A stretch of DNA of 64,000 nucleotides from Actinomadura geliboluensis (GCF_005889745.1 NZ_VCKZ01000002.1:1-64000); one strand, 5' to 3'. Shown: positions 25,398-36,008, numbered from the stretch's first letter. The notes: generated from the letters alone by a model not told the origin. Translations and numbers: made by a program.

Positions 25398-28300
25398 ATG
25401 CTGGACAGAATCGTCGGAGTTTCGCGGCGGGCACGACGGCTGCGCGGATTTTCCACACTTCTTTTCTTTGCGCTTTTGGTGGGTCTTATCGCTGGAGGGA
25501 CGGCATCGGCCGACGACCTCTCGCTCCCGAAATTGCGCGACGAGAAGCCCGTGCGAGTCGAGAAGGTACGTCACAAACCGCTCCGGCGTGTCGATCAGGC
25601 GGCCGGGAACGCATGGGAGAGGCCGCGACCGGCGGCAATGCCCAAGCCCGGCACCGCGCAGGGAGCGCTTCCGGCCACCGCCGGGCAGGCGACCAGACTG
25701 GTCGCGGGCTCCCTCCCCGTGTGGATCGGGAAAGCAGCGGGAGGCCGAGGATCCGCCGCCCAAGCGGGGCCCGCCGGGGCGCAGGTGCAGGTGCTCGGCC
25801 AGGACGCCGCGCGCAAGGCCGGTGTCCAGGGGGTCCTGCTCGCGGTGCGCGGCGTGGGCGGCACCCCGGGAGGTGTCGGCCTGAAGCTCGACTACCGGGG
25901 CTTCCGGCACCTCTATGGGGGCGACTGGGCGTCGCGCTTGAACCTCCGCCAGCTGCCCGCCTGCGCTCTGACCACTCCCGGCACCAAGGGCTGCGGGACG
26001 GGCACCCTGATCCGGGCGGCCAATGATCCCAAGGCCGGCACCCTCTCGGCCGCCGTGCGACTCGCGAAAGTGGAGCCGAAACCGGCCAGGGGAGAGAGGG
26101 CCGCGGCGCCGGTGACCGGAACCCGCTCGGCGGTGACCGGGTTCGCGGCCGAGGAGGGCACGGTACTCCTCGCGGTCACGTCCGCGGCGTCCGGTGCGAC
26201 CGGCGACTTCACGGCGACGACGCCGAGCGCCTCCGGAGGCTGGACCGCCGGTGGCTCCACGGGCGCGTTCACCTGGTCCTACGACCTGGCCTTCCCCGAA
26301 GTGCCCAGCGAGTTGGACCCGGAGTTGAACCTGTCGTACTCCTCGCAGTCGGTGGACGGCCGGACGGCGTCGACGAACAACCAGGCCAACTGGATCGGTG
26401 ACGGCTGGTCCATGGAGGCCGGCTCGATCACCCGCCAGTACGTGGCCTGCGACGACGACAAGACCGACGGCAACAACTCGGCGCTCAAGGTCGGCGACCA
26501 GTGCTGGAAGACCGACAACGCCACGGTCACCTTGAACGGCTCGACCCAGGAACTGGTCAGGGACGACGCCACGAAGCAGTGGCGTCTCAAGGACGACGAC
26601 GGCACCAAGGTCGAGAAGCTGGCCGACACGCAGCGGGGAAACGGGGACGACAATGGCGAGTACTGGCGGCTGACCACGCCGGACGGCACGCGCTTCTACT
26701 TCGGCTACAACCGGCTGCCCGGCTGGGCGAGCGGCAAGGAGGAGACCGGCTCCACCTGGACGGCCCCGGTCTTCGGCAACCAGTCGGGTGAGCCCTGCCA
26801 TGCGGCCACCTTCGCGGCATCGTGGTGCCAGCAGGCATGGCGGTGGAACCTCGACTACGTCGAGGACCCGAGCGGCAACGCGATGGCCTACTTCTGGGAG
26901 AAGGAGACCAACCGCTACGGCTTGAACGTCAACGCGGACACCGGGAAGGGCACCGACACCACGTACGTGCGCGGCGGCTACCTCAAGCGGATCGATTACG
27001 GGCTGCGGTCCGACGCGGTGTACGCGGCGAACGGGGCGGCGGCGGTGGCCGAGTTCGGCGTCTCCGAGCGCTGCCTCACCGACTGCGGCACCTTCGACAA
27101 GGCCCACGCCGCGAACTGGCCGGACGTGCCGTTCGACCAGTACTGCACGACAGCCGCCGCGTGCACCAGCTACTCACCCTCCTTCTGGACGCGCAAACGG
27201 CTGACTTCGATCACGACCAAAGTGCTGGTCGGCTCCGCCTACGAGAAGGTCGACTCCTGGGCGCTGACCCACCAGTTCCCCTCGCCGGGGGACGGCACCG
27301 ACCCCGCACTGTGGCTGGCGTCCATCACCCGCACCGGCCACGGCGCCGCCACCCCCGTCACGCTGCCGCCGGTGACTTTTCAGGGCCAGCAGTTGAAGAA
27401 CCGCGTCGACGGTGCCGTCACCGACCCCGTACCGCCGCTGGTGCGCTACCGGGTGTACGGGATCGAGACCGAGACGGGCAGCACCGTCGGCGTCACCTAT
27501 TCCGCCGAGGACTGTTCCGCCGCGGACCTGCCGTCGCCGTCGACCAACACCCGCCGCTGCTATCCGGTGGTGTGGTCACCGCCGGACGCCCCTGCCCCCG
27601 ACTACAAGCCCTACCAGGACTGGTTCCACTCCTATGAGGTCAAGGAGGTGCTGGAGTCCGACAACGTGGGCGGCGCCCCGGTGAAGACCACGTCGTTCTC
27701 CTACCTCGACGGCTTGTCCTGGGGGAAGGACGACGACGAGCTCACGAAGAGCGAGGAGCGCACCTACAACAAGCGGCGCGGCTACGGCAGAGTCCAGGAG
27801 CGCGTGGGTGCGGGTTCCGACGCCAGGACTCTCACCGAGCACCGCTACTTCCGCGGGATTGATGGCGCCCAGGTCGCCGACGGGGAAGGCAACACGGCCG
27901 CCGACCACGAGGCGTTCGCGGGGATGACCCGCGAGGAGGCGACCTACGACAAGGACGGCGGCCGGATCGTCGACGCGGCCGCGTCCACACCCTGGCGTTC
28001 GGCCGCCACGGCGACCCATGCCCGCCCCGGGCTGCCGGACCAGGTCGCGTACAGGGTCGGCACCGCGAGCGAGACGACCAGGGAACTCAAGGCGGACGGC
28101 GGCTGGCGGCGTGCCAAGGTCACCAATACCTTCGACTCCATCGGCCAGGTCATCGCGGTCTCCGACAGCGGCGACCTCGCCGCGTCCGGCGACGAACGCT
28201 GCGTGACGACGTCCTATGCGCGGAACACGGCGGCGAACATGCTCGACTACGTGTCCGAGGTGCGGACGGTCGCCAAGGGGTGCGGTGACGACCCGGACCT

Positions 28301-31300
28301 GCCGCGGGATCTGATCTCCGTCGAACGCACCTACTACGACGGATCCGGCACGCTCGGCGCGGCCCCGACCAAGGGCGACGCCACCCGCAAGGACGAGCAG
28401 GACGGCGAAGGCACGGGCTACATCACCACCGAGACCAGCACATACGACCGGTACGGGCGGCCACTGACCTCCACCGACGCATCCGGGACCACGACGACCA
28501 CGGCGTACACGCCCGCTACGGGAGCCGCTCCGACCCGCACGACGGTGACCAACGCGCTCGGCCACACGCACACCGTCCTGGAAGACCCCCGGCGCGGTGC
28601 CCCGGTGGCAGAGATCGATGCGAACGGAAGGCGTTCCGACGCCGAACTCGACGCGCTCGGCAGGGTCGTCCGCGTCTGGGAGCAGGGCTGGCCCAAGGCC
28701 GACCACGCCGACCAGCCGTCGGCGCAGTACACCTACACGGTGGCCAAGACATCGCCGACGGTGGTCGCGGCCAAGACGATCCAGCACGACGGGAGCTACC
28801 GGAGCGCCTACACCATCTATGACGGGCTGCTGCGCGAGCGGGAGTCGCAGGTGCCGGCGATCGGCGGCGGCAGGATCGTGAGCGAGACCCTCTACGACAC
28901 ACGGGGTTTCGCGTGGAAGACCTACAACGGCTACTACACCTCCGGGAACCCGTCCGGCACGCTTGTCAAGGCGTCGGACAACACGATCCCGAACATGACC
29001 GAGAACGTTCATGACGGCCTCGGCCAGGTGGTCGCGGCGATCAGCCGCAAGTACGGGGAGGAAACACGGCGCACGACGACCGCCTACAGCGCCGATCGCG
29101 TGACCGTGACTCCGCCCCGGGGCGGAATCAAGCAGACCACTGTCACCGACGCGCGGGACCGCGTCGTCGAACTGCTGCAGTACACCGACCCCGCCGCGGG
29201 CACGGCCCAGAAGACGACCTACGGCTATGAGAAGCACGACCAACTCGCCACGATGACCGACCCGGCGGGCAACACATGGACCAACACCTACGACGCCCGC
29301 GGCCGCAAGATTACCGCGAAGGATCCGGACAAGGGCACCGCCCGCTTCACCTACGACGACACCGATCAGCCGGTCACCGTCACCGATGCCCGAGGCGTGA
29401 CGCTGACGACCAGCTACGACGACCTCGGACGTAAGACCGCCCTGAAACAGGGATCCATCGTGCGGGCCACCTGGACGTACGACACCCTCCTCAAGGGCGA
29501 ACTGTCCTCGAGCGCCCGCATCGACCACGGTGAGACGTACACGACCACCATCGGCGGCTACAACGACCGTGACCAGCCCACGTCTCTCACCATGACGATC
29601 CCGGTCGGTGGCGGAACCGAGTCGTATGCCTACTCCTACGGCTACAACACCTACACCGGGCAGCGGGAATGGGTGCTGCGCCCGGCGGCCGGCGGGCTGC
29701 CCTCCGAGCGGGTGACCACCGTCTACGGCGAGGGCGGCCTGCCGAGCCGGACCACTGCCGGACAGACGATCGTCGTCGGCGGCACCGTGTACGACTCGTA
29801 CGGCCGGATACAACGCACCGAGCACGGATCGTTGGGCTCCAAGGCGTACAGAACGCTGGACTATGACGAGCACACTGGGGACCTGGTCCAGCAGATCATC
29901 GACCGCGACACCGCCCCGCAGCGCGTCGACGACACGTCCTACCGCCGCGACCCCGCGGGGAACATCACCTCCATCGCGACCGTCTCCGGCTCGGGCGACG
30001 GCCAGGTCACCGACAGGCAGTGCTTCAAGATGGACGCGCTGCGGCGGCTCACAGAGGCATGGACGACCACGGCGGGAGCCTGCCAGGAGGAAGGGCCTTC
30101 GGCTTCCGTGGTGGGCGGCACAGAGGGCTACTGGCACTCCTACGAGTACGACGCGGTGAGCAACCGCAAGAAGGAGACCAGGCACGCGGTCCCCGGCACC
30201 GCCACGACCGAGGACACCGTCCGCACCTACACCCTTCCCGCGGGCGGGGCCGACCGCCCGCACGCCGTCACCGCCGTGGACAACCAGGGCGGTGCGGCCG
30301 ACGGGACGCGGGACGCCTTCGGCTACGACGTGGCGGGCAACATGACGGACCGCAAGGCCGGGAACCGGGAGCAGAGCCTGACCTGGGACCCCGAAGGCCG
30401 GCTCGCGAGCGTCACCGAGGCGGGCAAGACCACCAGGTACGTCTACGACGAGAACGGCGAGCGGCTGCTCACCCTCGGCCCCGACGGAGCGAGGACCCTC
30501 TACCTTCCGGAGGGCGACGAGCTGACGACCGGTTCGAACGGTGCCGAGAGCCTCACCCGCTACTACTCCCACGGCGGCGGGACCGTCGCGGTCCGTACCG
30601 CCGCCGGCCTGTTCCACACCTTCTCCGACCATCAGGGCACGTCGCTGACCGCCGTCCGGGCCGGCGACGGCCAGGGCGTCATCCGCCGCAGGCAGCTGCC
30701 GTTCGGAGGGGACCGCACCGAGCGGCCCACCGGCTGGCCCGGCACCCGCGGCTTCGTGGGCGGCGTGGAGGAACCGACCGGCCTGACCCATCTGGGCGCC
30801 CGCGACTACGATCCGGCGCTGGGGTCGTTCCTCTCCGTCGACCCGCTGATCGACCCTCAGGATCCCGCCCAGACGAACGCCTACGCCTACGGTGCGGGCA
30901 GCCCGGTCACGTTCTCGGACCCCGACGGACTACGTCCGATCGGGCCGACCGACCGCGGCTACCTCAGCGGCGGCGACGCCGACTACGACCGAAAGCGCCG
31001 CCAGAAGTCCCGTTGGACGTACAGCCGCAAGAGGGGCTGGGGCTACGTCGTCACGAAACACCACAGCACTTACAGCTACGGAAGACCTTCAAATGGGCGG
31101 CGATATGTGTACAGGCGGTCCCTGTCGGTCACTTATTGGAGCAAGGGCGGCACAAGCGTCAGCTATAGCGGAAGCTGGGCAAGGCAAAAGGCGCAGCAGC
31201 GCGCCGCGGCCAAGAAGAGGCAGAAGAGCAACACAATCTGGGGAAAGATCAAGAGTGGCGCGGGCAAGGCCAAGAAGGTCGGCGCCAAGGCAAAGGACAT

Positions 31301-31766
31301 AGGCGCCGACGCGGGTAAGGCAATAGGGCGCGGAGCTGAGAACGCCGGCAAATGGGTCTGGAAGAACAGGAGCACGATCGTCACCGTGGGGGCGACGGTT
31401 TCGTGCATAGCTCCCGGCGTCGGATGGGCGACCTGCGTCGCCGCTCAGAGCTTCGCGTACGGGGTTCGATCATCGGAGAGGATCTACGAGCAAGGATTCG
31501 ACGCCTCGCTCGAGGATAACGCCGTTGACATGGTCTTCACGATCTCTTCGCTCAAGATCACGACCGCGATGGAGTACGCCAAGTTCGGACAGCTCAGCCG
31601 GTGGCGCAGGCCTCCTCACATTCAGAACCTCGCCCCTCCGATCTATAGACCTTCCGGCTGGCAGATGAGGGGGCCGAACGCCACGGGAGTCGGGGCCTGG
31701 CACGGTGTATACACCCTTACAAATGCGGTCCCTGCAGGACTCAATGCTTTTCGAAATTACGGCTGA
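25398..31766 (+). CDS. Secreted SpvB/RHS-repeat polymorphic toxin-type protein
   Basis: 2122 residues. An N-terminal signal sequence (basic RRARRLRGF, then LLFFALLVGLIAGGTASA) indicates Sec export. A SpvB-like beta domain follows (TWSYDLAFPEVPSELDPEL, NWIGDGWSME), then many RHS/YD repeats (YDxxGR pattern, for example TYDARGRKITAKDPDKGTAR) and the RHS core end (DPALGSFLSVDPLIDPQD ... SDPDGLRP) near residue 1845. The last ~275 residues are a variable tip: Arg/Tyr/Ser-rich, then a Lys/Ala/Gly-rich basic linker, one hydrophobic segment (VGATVSCIAPGVGWATCVAA) and an unrecognised ~100-residue end. The tip has lower GC (about 53-57%) than the core (about 68%). The ATG follows GGGAGAGG. No immunity gene follows. 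Confidence 0.85.
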   Translation: MLDRIVGVSRRARRLRGFSTLLFFALLVGLIAGGTASADDLSLPKLRDEKPVRVEKVRHKPLRRVDQAAGNAWERPRPAAMPKPGTAQGALPATAGQATRLVAGSLPVWIGKAAGGRGSAAQAGPAGAQVQVLGQDAARKAGVQGVLLAVRGVGGTPGGVGLKLDYRGFRHLYGGDWASRLNLRQLPACALTTPGTKGCGTGTLIRAANDPKAGTLSAAVRLAKVEPKPARGERAAAPVTGTRSAVTGFAAEEGTVLLAVTSAASGATGDFTATTPSASGGWTAGGSTGAFTWSYDLAFPEVPSELDPELNLSYSSQSVDGRTASTNNQANWIGDGWSMEAGSITRQYVACDDDKTDGNNSALKVGDQCWKTDNATVTLNGSTQELVRDDATKQWRLKDDDGTKVEKLADTQRGNGDDNGEYWRLTTPDGTRFYFGYNRLPGWASGKEETGSTWTAPVFGNQSGEPCHAATFAASWCQQAWRWNLDYVEDPSGNAMAYFWEKETNRYGLNVNADTGKGTDTTYVRGGYLKRIDYGLRSDAVYAANGAAAVAEFGVSERCLTDCGTFDKAHAANWPDVPFDQYCTTAAACTSYSPSFWTRKRLTSITTKVLVGSAYEKVDSWALTHQFPSPGDGTDPALWLASITRTGHGAATPVTLPPVTFQGQQLKNRVDGAVTDPVPPLVRYRVYGIETETGSTVGVTYSAEDCSAADLPSPSTNTRRCYPVVWSPPDAPAPDYKPYQDWFHSYEVKEVLESDNVGGAPVKTTSFSYLDGLSWGKDDDELTKSEERTYNKRRGYGRVQERVGAGSDARTLTEHRYFRGIDGAQVADGEGNTAADHEAFAGMTREEATYDKDGGRIVDAAASTPWRSAATATHARPGLPDQVAYRVGTASETTRELKADGGWRRAKVTNTFDSIGQVIAVSDSGDLAASGDERCVTTSYARNTAANMLDYVSEVRTVAKGCGDDPDLPRDLISVERTYYDGSGTLGAAPTKGDATRKDEQDGEGTGYITTETSTYDRYGRPLTSTDASGTTTTTAYTPATGAAPTRTTVTNALGHTHTVLEDPRRGAPVAEIDANGRRSDAELDALGRVVRVWEQGWPKADHADQPSAQYTYTVAKTSPTVVAAKTIQHDGSYRSAYTIYDGLLRERESQVPAIGGGRIVSETLYDTRGFAWKTYNGYYTSGNPSGTLVKASDNTIPNMTENVHDGLGQVVAAISRKYGEETRRTTTAYSADRVTVTPPRGGIKQTTVTDARDRVVELLQYTDPAAGTAQKTTYGYEKHDQLATMTDPAGNTWTNTYDARGRKITAKDPDKGTARFTYDDTDQPVTVTDARGVTLTTSYDDLGRKTALKQGSIVRATWTYDTLLKGELSSSARIDHGETYTTTIGGYNDRDQPTSLTMTIPVGGGTESYAYSYGYNTYTGQREWVLRPAAGGLPSERVTTVYGEGGLPSRTTAGQTIVVGGTVYDSYGRIQRTEHGSLGSKAYRTLDYDEHTGDLVQQIIDRDTAPQRVDDTSYRRDPAGNITSIATVSGSGDGQVTDRQCFKMDALRRLTEAWTTTAGACQEEGPSASVVGGTEGYWHSYEYDAVSNRKKETRHAVPGTATTEDTVRTYTLPAGGADRPHAVTAVDNQGGAADGTRDAFGYDVAGNMTDRKAGNREQSLTWDPEGRLASVTEAGKTTRYVYDENGERLLTLGPDGARTLYLPEGDELTTGSNGAESLTRYYSHGGGTVAVRTAAGLFHTFSDHQGTSLTAVRAGDGQGVIRRRQLPFGGDRTERPTGWPGTRGFVGGVEEPTGLTHLGARDYDPALGSFLSVDPLIDPQDPAQTNAYAYGAGSPVTFSDPDGLRPIGPTDRGYLSGGDADYDRKRRQKSRWTYSRKRGWGYVVTKHHSTYSYGRPSNGRRYVYRRSLSVTYWSKGGTSVSYSGSWARQKAQQRAAAKKRQKSNTIWGKIKSGAGKAKKVGAKAKDIGADAGKAIGRGAENAGKWVWKNRSTIVTVGATVSCIAPGVGWATCVAAQSFAYGVRSSERIYEQGFDASLEDNAVDMVFTISSLKITTAMEYAKFGQLSRWRRPPHIQNLAPPIYRPSGWQMRGPNATGVGAWHGVYTLTNAVPAGLNAFRNYG

Positions 31767-31786
31767 AATATTCCAGAGGAACGTGT

Positions 31787-34700
31787 ATGAGAAAAGTGCG
31801 AATCGCGACGGAAGGCGCTTCGCGACGTCGAAGGAACATCGCGGCAGCGCTCTCCCTTGGGATTGCCGCAGGACTTCTCCCGGCTCTGACCTCAGCGCTC
31901 GGCATGCCGCTGCGCGTGGACGCGGCCGCCGAGACCCTGTCGCCGTCCGGGACCGGCCGACAGGGAACGAACGCGGAAGAGTCGGCGGCACTGGCGAAGG
32001 CCAGGCAGAGCGGTGCGCGGGTCGAGGTGATGGGGAAGCGGACCGAGACCTCACAGGTGTTCGCCAATCCGAACGGCACGTTCACCCAGGACAGCTACGT
32101 GGTGCCGCAGTGGGTGCGGCAGGGCGGCAAGCTGGTGCGGATCGACACCACCCTGCATAAGAACAGCGACGGCTCACTATCGCCCAAGGCCGCACAGATC
32201 GGCGTTCGCTTCTCCGGGGGCGGCGCAGGTCCGCTGGTGACCGTGGTCCGGGATGGGCGGTCCATGTCCTGGACCTGGCCGAAGCCGCTGCCGGCGCCCG
32301 TGGTGGCGGGCGACACCGTCACTTACCCGGGTGTGCTGAAAGACGTGGACCTGAAGCTGCAGGCGAACTCCGGAGGCTTCGGCCAGCTCCTGGTCGTGAA
32401 GAACGCGCGAGCGGCTGCCGACCCGGCGTTGAAGGAGATCACCTTCGGTGTCAAGACGAGCGGGCTCACGGTCGGCGCCGACGAGCACGGGAACATGAGC
32501 GCCAAGAACCCCGCCGGTCAGACGGTCTTCGCCTCCCCGACACCATTGATGTGGGACAGCACCGTGGCCGCGCCTCCGCCGGGCGCTCAGCGGACCGGAC
32601 CGCCGCGGACCGACGAGTTCGAACAGCCGTACGGCGCGCGAAACGCCAGGATGGGACTCAAGGCAGGGGGCGGCAAGCTCTCCCTTACCCCGGACGCCGA
32701 GATACTCAAGGGCAAAGCCACCCGCTACCCGGTGTACATCGACCCGTTCGTCTCCGGTGCGCGCGAAGCATGGACCATCGCCTACAAGAAGTATCCCGAT
32801 GCCACGTTCTGGAACGGCGCCGGCTGGGACGGCGGATCCAAACTCGCCCGGATCGGCTATGAGAATGAGACGAACGGGCTGGCCCGCTCCTTCTTCCGCA
32901 TGGACTCCAACAACCTGTGGAACACCAACAAGGTGATCAAGGGCTCCACTTTCAGGATCAAGAACGTCTGGTCCTGGTCATGCACCGACAAGAAAGTGGA
33001 GGTCTGGCTCACCGGAGCGATCAGCTCGTCCACAAGTTGGAGCAAGCAGCCGACGTGGGCGGACCAACTGGACTACAAGGTCGAGTCCAAGGGCTGGAGC
33101 GCCGCCAACTGCCCGGCCGGCAACCTTGCCTTCGACGTGACCGCCGCCGCAAAGAAGGCCGTCACCAACAAGTGGAACAACATCACCCTGGGCATGCGCG
33201 CCAACTACCTGGAGGAGGACGACGTCTTCACATGGAAGAAGTTCGACGCCACCACGGCCGTCCTCTCCACGGAGTACAACACCGTCCCGAACGCACCGAC
33301 GCAACTGGACACGGTGCCCAGCACCGATGGCTGCCATGTCGCTCCTCCCTACGCCCTGGTCGGCAACACCGACATCTACCTGACCGCGAAGGCCTCCGAT
33401 CCTGACGGAGGCACGGTGAGCGCCCAATTCACGCTGTGGCCGTACGACCACTACGACAGCGGGGCCGGTGTCATCTTCGACCAGACCGTTTCGGTGACCT
33501 CCGGGACGGTGGCGAGGGTGAAGGTTCCAAAGACGACGCTCATCCCGCACCTGGACGTGGCCGACGGCAACTTCTCGTGGAGAGTCCGGATCAGCGACGG
33601 TTCGCTGTATTCGGCGTGGACGCCCATAGCAGGTTGCCGGTTCGTCTTCGACCCACTCCGCCCGAGCTCTCCGCCGGGCGTGGCGTCCCAGCAGTTCCCC
33701 GACGGCTCGGGGGGCTGGCCGGCCGGCACCGGGTCGGTCCGTACCGAGGGGACCTTCGCCGTCTCCAACGGCGGTGTCGACGATGTCGTCAAGTACGAGT
33801 ACTGGACGAGCTGGGACTCCACGCACCGCACGGCGGCCCCCGCGTCCGCCGGTGGCTCGGTGGAGGTCAAGCTCACCCCGACCGTCGCCGGCCCCAACCG
33901 GGTCTACGTGAGAAGCCACGACCGGGCCGGGAACGTCTCCGACACCTTGACCTATCTCTTCTACGCCAACGGTCCGCGCGTCCCGGACAAGCCAGGTGAC
34001 CTGAACGGCGACGGAAAAGCCGACATCTGGGGTGCGAACTCGGCCGGTGAACTGCGCCGCTTCTATGGCAACGGTGACGGCACCGTCTCCCCGGTGGCCG
34101 ACGCCGCGAGTACGGACGGCTGGAACGGAACGAAGATCACCCACCGCGGGGACTGGACCGGCGACGGTTATGAGGACCTGCTCGCGCTGCGGCGGGACAC
34201 CGCCCTGAACGCCGACCGGCTGTGGATCCATTCTAACGACGGCACCGGGTTCGCCTGCACCTCCTGCACGGGCGTGGGGAAGCAGGAACTCACCGTCTAC
34301 GATCCCGCGAACGACCACTGGAAGGGAGGAGTCAGGCAGATCCTGGCCATCGGCGACGTCGACGGGCCGCTGGACGCCGACGGCGACGGAACCGTCGACG
34401 CCGAGGGCTTCCCGGACCTGCTGGTCAACACCGGCACGGCGCTGTGGCTGTACTACGGGTCGCCTGACTACCGGCTCGACTCCTACCGGGATCCCGTCCT
34501 GCTCGCCGCGGGCGACAACACCGGCCTGGACGACGTCACCCTGGCCGCGCCCGGCGACTTCACCGGCGACGGCCAGGTGGACATGATCGTGCGCTTCGAC
34601 ACGGCCGGCGGCCTGTACGTGTACGACCTCATCAACCCCGACGCGCCCGGTTATCCGGGTTATGTCGGGGCCGACCACCGGTTCCCGATCGGCAGTGGCT

Positions 34701-34894
34701 GGCAGACCTCCAACGCGCCCCTGCTCACCACCGCACCCGACGCCAACGGCAATGGCAAGCCGGACATCTGGGTCGTCGGGTCCACGGGAACACTCCGGGT
34801 CGTCGGCGACTACGACGCGAGCACCGGCTCCTATCATCCGGCCATGTCGAAGGTCGCCTCGACGGAGTTCACCGGCTACACCATCCTGGGGTAG
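31787..34894 (+). CDS. Secreted DNRLRE/FG-GAP repeat protein, RHS companion
   Basis: 1035 residues. Signal peptide at about 1-47 (basic MRKVRIATEGASRRRR, hydrophobic LSLGIAAGLLPALTSAL). Residues ~330-520 form a DNRLRE-type beta domain (RSFFRMDSNNLWN, TGAISSSTSWSKQPTW, LEEDDVFTWKKF). The C-terminal half contains FG-GAP/VCBS-like calcium-binding units (DLNGDGKADIWG, DWTGDGYEDLLALRRD, DFTGDGQVDMIVRFD, DANGNGKPDIWVVG). It starts 20 bases after the RHS gene, with AGAGGA, so both are co-transcribed. Such proteins frequently precede or follow actinobacterial RHS toxins and may form the extracellular shell or delivery platform; that role is an inference. Confidence 0.82.
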   Translation: MRKVRIATEGASRRRRNIAAALSLGIAAGLLPALTSALGMPLRVDAAAETLSPSGTGRQGTNAEESAALAKARQSGARVEVMGKRTETSQVFANPNGTFTQDSYVVPQWVRQGGKLVRIDTTLHKNSDGSLSPKAAQIGVRFSGGGAGPLVTVVRDGRSMSWTWPKPLPAPVVAGDTVTYPGVLKDVDLKLQANSGGFGQLLVVKNARAAADPALKEITFGVKTSGLTVGADEHGNMSAKNPAGQTVFASPTPLMWDSTVAAPPPGAQRTGPPRTDEFEQPYGARNARMGLKAGGGKLSLTPDAEILKGKATRYPVYIDPFVSGAREAWTIAYKKYPDATFWNGAGWDGGSKLARIGYENETNGLARSFFRMDSNNLWNTNKVIKGSTFRIKNVWSWSCTDKKVEVWLTGAISSSTSWSKQPTWADQLDYKVESKGWSAANCPAGNLAFDVTAAAKKAVTNKWNNITLGMRANYLEEDDVFTWKKFDATTAVLSTEYNTVPNAPTQLDTVPSTDGCHVAPPYALVGNTDIYLTAKASDPDGGTVSAQFTLWPYDHYDSGAGVIFDQTVSVTSGTVARVKVPKTTLIPHLDVADGNFSWRVRISDGSLYSAWTPIAGCRFVFDPLRPSSPPGVASQQFPDGSGGWPAGTGSVRTEGTFAVSNGGVDDVVKYEYWTSWDSTHRTAAPASAGGSVEVKLTPTVAGPNRVYVRSHDRAGNVSDTLTYLFYANGPRVPDKPGDLNGDGKADIWGANSAGELRRFYGNGDGTVSPVADAASTDGWNGTKITHRGDWTGDGYEDLLALRRDTALNADRLWIHSNDGTGFACTSCTGVGKQELTVYDPANDHWKGGVRQILAIGDVDGPLDADGDGTVDAEGFPDLLVNTGTALWLYYGSPDYRLDSYRDPVLLAAGDNTGLDDVTLAAPGDFTGDGQVDMIVRFDTAGGLYVYDLINPDAPGYPGYVGADHRFPIGSGWQTSNAPLLTTAPDANGNGKPDIWVVGSTGTLRVVGDYDASTGSYHPAMSKVASTEFTGYTILG

Positions 34895-34905
34895 CCGCCG
34901 GCCAT

Positions 34906-34937
34906 GAGTCCGGGACGCCGGCCGGCGTCCCGGACTC
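34906..34937. terminator. Bidirectional terminator, perfect 32-base palindrome
   Basis: Arms GAGTCCGGGACGCCGG and its exact complement directly abut (34906-34937), between the convergent FG-GAP and TetR genes. Confidence 0.75.
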
Positions 34938-35691
34938 AGTCCCGTGCGGCCGGTGCCGGTCCGCCGCCGGATCGGCCGGCCGTTCCGCGCCACCGGGTGC
35001 CCGCCAGGCCGGGGCGGGACCCGCGCCTGGCATCGGACACGCGAACGTGGCCCGCCTGGACGGCGGTGAAGCGCTGCCGGATCTGCCGGAACCAGCGGAC
35101 GTTGATCGCGGGGCCCTGCAGCGGCGCTGCGCCCGCCCCGGCCGCGGAGCGCCGCAGCCCGGCGATGTACACGTCGAGCTGCCGATGGGCGAGGGCACGG
35201 TCCTCGGGCACGATGTCGCCGGGCAGCGGGCGGGACAGCCGCGTGATGGCGAACACGATGTCCCCCAGGACAACGTCCCCGCGCAGCGAACCGTCCGTTC
35301 GCGCTCTGGTCATCAATTCCTGGATGGGGTCGACCGGGTCGTCGCCGTTCTCCGCAAGGATCTCCTCGATCGTCAGCCAACCGGACATGATCGGCAGAAT
35401 CGCCCAGAGTTCGATGTCGAGCGCGCCGTGCATGAATCGCCGGAGGGCCTCGAACGGCTCGTCCTCCTCCCGGGTGCTCGCCCGTGCGATGTCGTGGAGT
35501 TCGTTGAACGCGGCGACGACCTGGGCCCGGACGAGGTCTCCGCGGCTGGGGAAGTGGCGGTAGACGGTCGCGATTCCGACGCCGGCACGCCGTGCGATCT
35601 CCTCCATCGAAGCGGCCGGCCCTCGCTTCAGGAGGGCATCGCGCGCGGCCCGCAGAATCCGATCGCGATTGCGCAGCGCGTCCGCCCGCAT
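34936..35691 (-). CDS. TetR-family transcriptional regulator
   Basis: 251 residues. The HTH is clear (DRILRAARDALLKRGPAASM, EEIARRAGVGIATVYRHFPS); the ligand domain is of the SBP-type TetR_C. The C-terminus has a long Arg/Gly-rich tail past the usual ~200 residues (SDARRGSRPGLAGTRWRG...), which may be read-through into non-conserved sequence. The ATG at 35691 is 6 bases after GGGAGG, so the longer in-frame starts to 35802 are rejected. Divergent from the LuxR-type gene at 36009; target unknown. Confidence 0.85.
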   Translation of the reverse strand: MRADALRNRDRILRAARDALLKRGPAASMEEIARRAGVGIATVYRHFPSRGDLVRAQVVAAFNELHDIARASTREEDEPFEALRRFMHGALDIELWAILPIMSGWLTIEEILAENGDDPVDPIQELMTRARTDGSLRGDVVLGDIVFAITRLSRPLPGDIVPEDRALAHRQLDVYIAGLRRSAAGAGAAPLQGPAINVRWFRQIRQRFTAVQAGHVRVSDARRGSRPGLAGTRWRGTAGRSGGGPAPAARD

Positions 35692-36008
35692 GCAGTCCTC
35701 CCGTGAATCAGTGCCTTTCGACATCCCCGGCCGGTCCCGCGGCCGCTCGGAGCGGAGGATATCACGGACAATTTCTATCACTTCAGATGCAAAAGAGGGC
35801 ATGTTCTAGGTGCCCTTTATACTGCGGTGGTAGAAGAAAGCCCTTTATTGGCGGGAGGGTGACCGTCGGGCGATGCGCAAGGCGACGAGTGCGGCTCTCC
35901 TGTCCCGGCCCTCCAGCACTTCCAGGCATCTTCCAATCCCGTCAGCGGCGGCCTCGTCCTTGCCATGCCGCCTGCCGTCCGGCTCGCCGTGGCCAGATTG
36001 GACGTTTC
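35692..36008. promoter_or_regulatory. Divergent TetR/LuxR intergenic region
   Basis: About 317 bases. It contains an inverted repeat GGGCA-N9-TGCCC (35797-35815) directly before a -10-like TATACT (35818-35823) read toward the LuxR-type gene. The remainder shows no gene or clear signal. Confidence 0.35.

Noticed and set aside
27576-30791. 1071-codon minus-strand open frame opposite the RHS gene
   Set aside because: An antisense frame of repeated GC-rich codons; the RHS reading has a signal peptide, YD repeats and the core motif.
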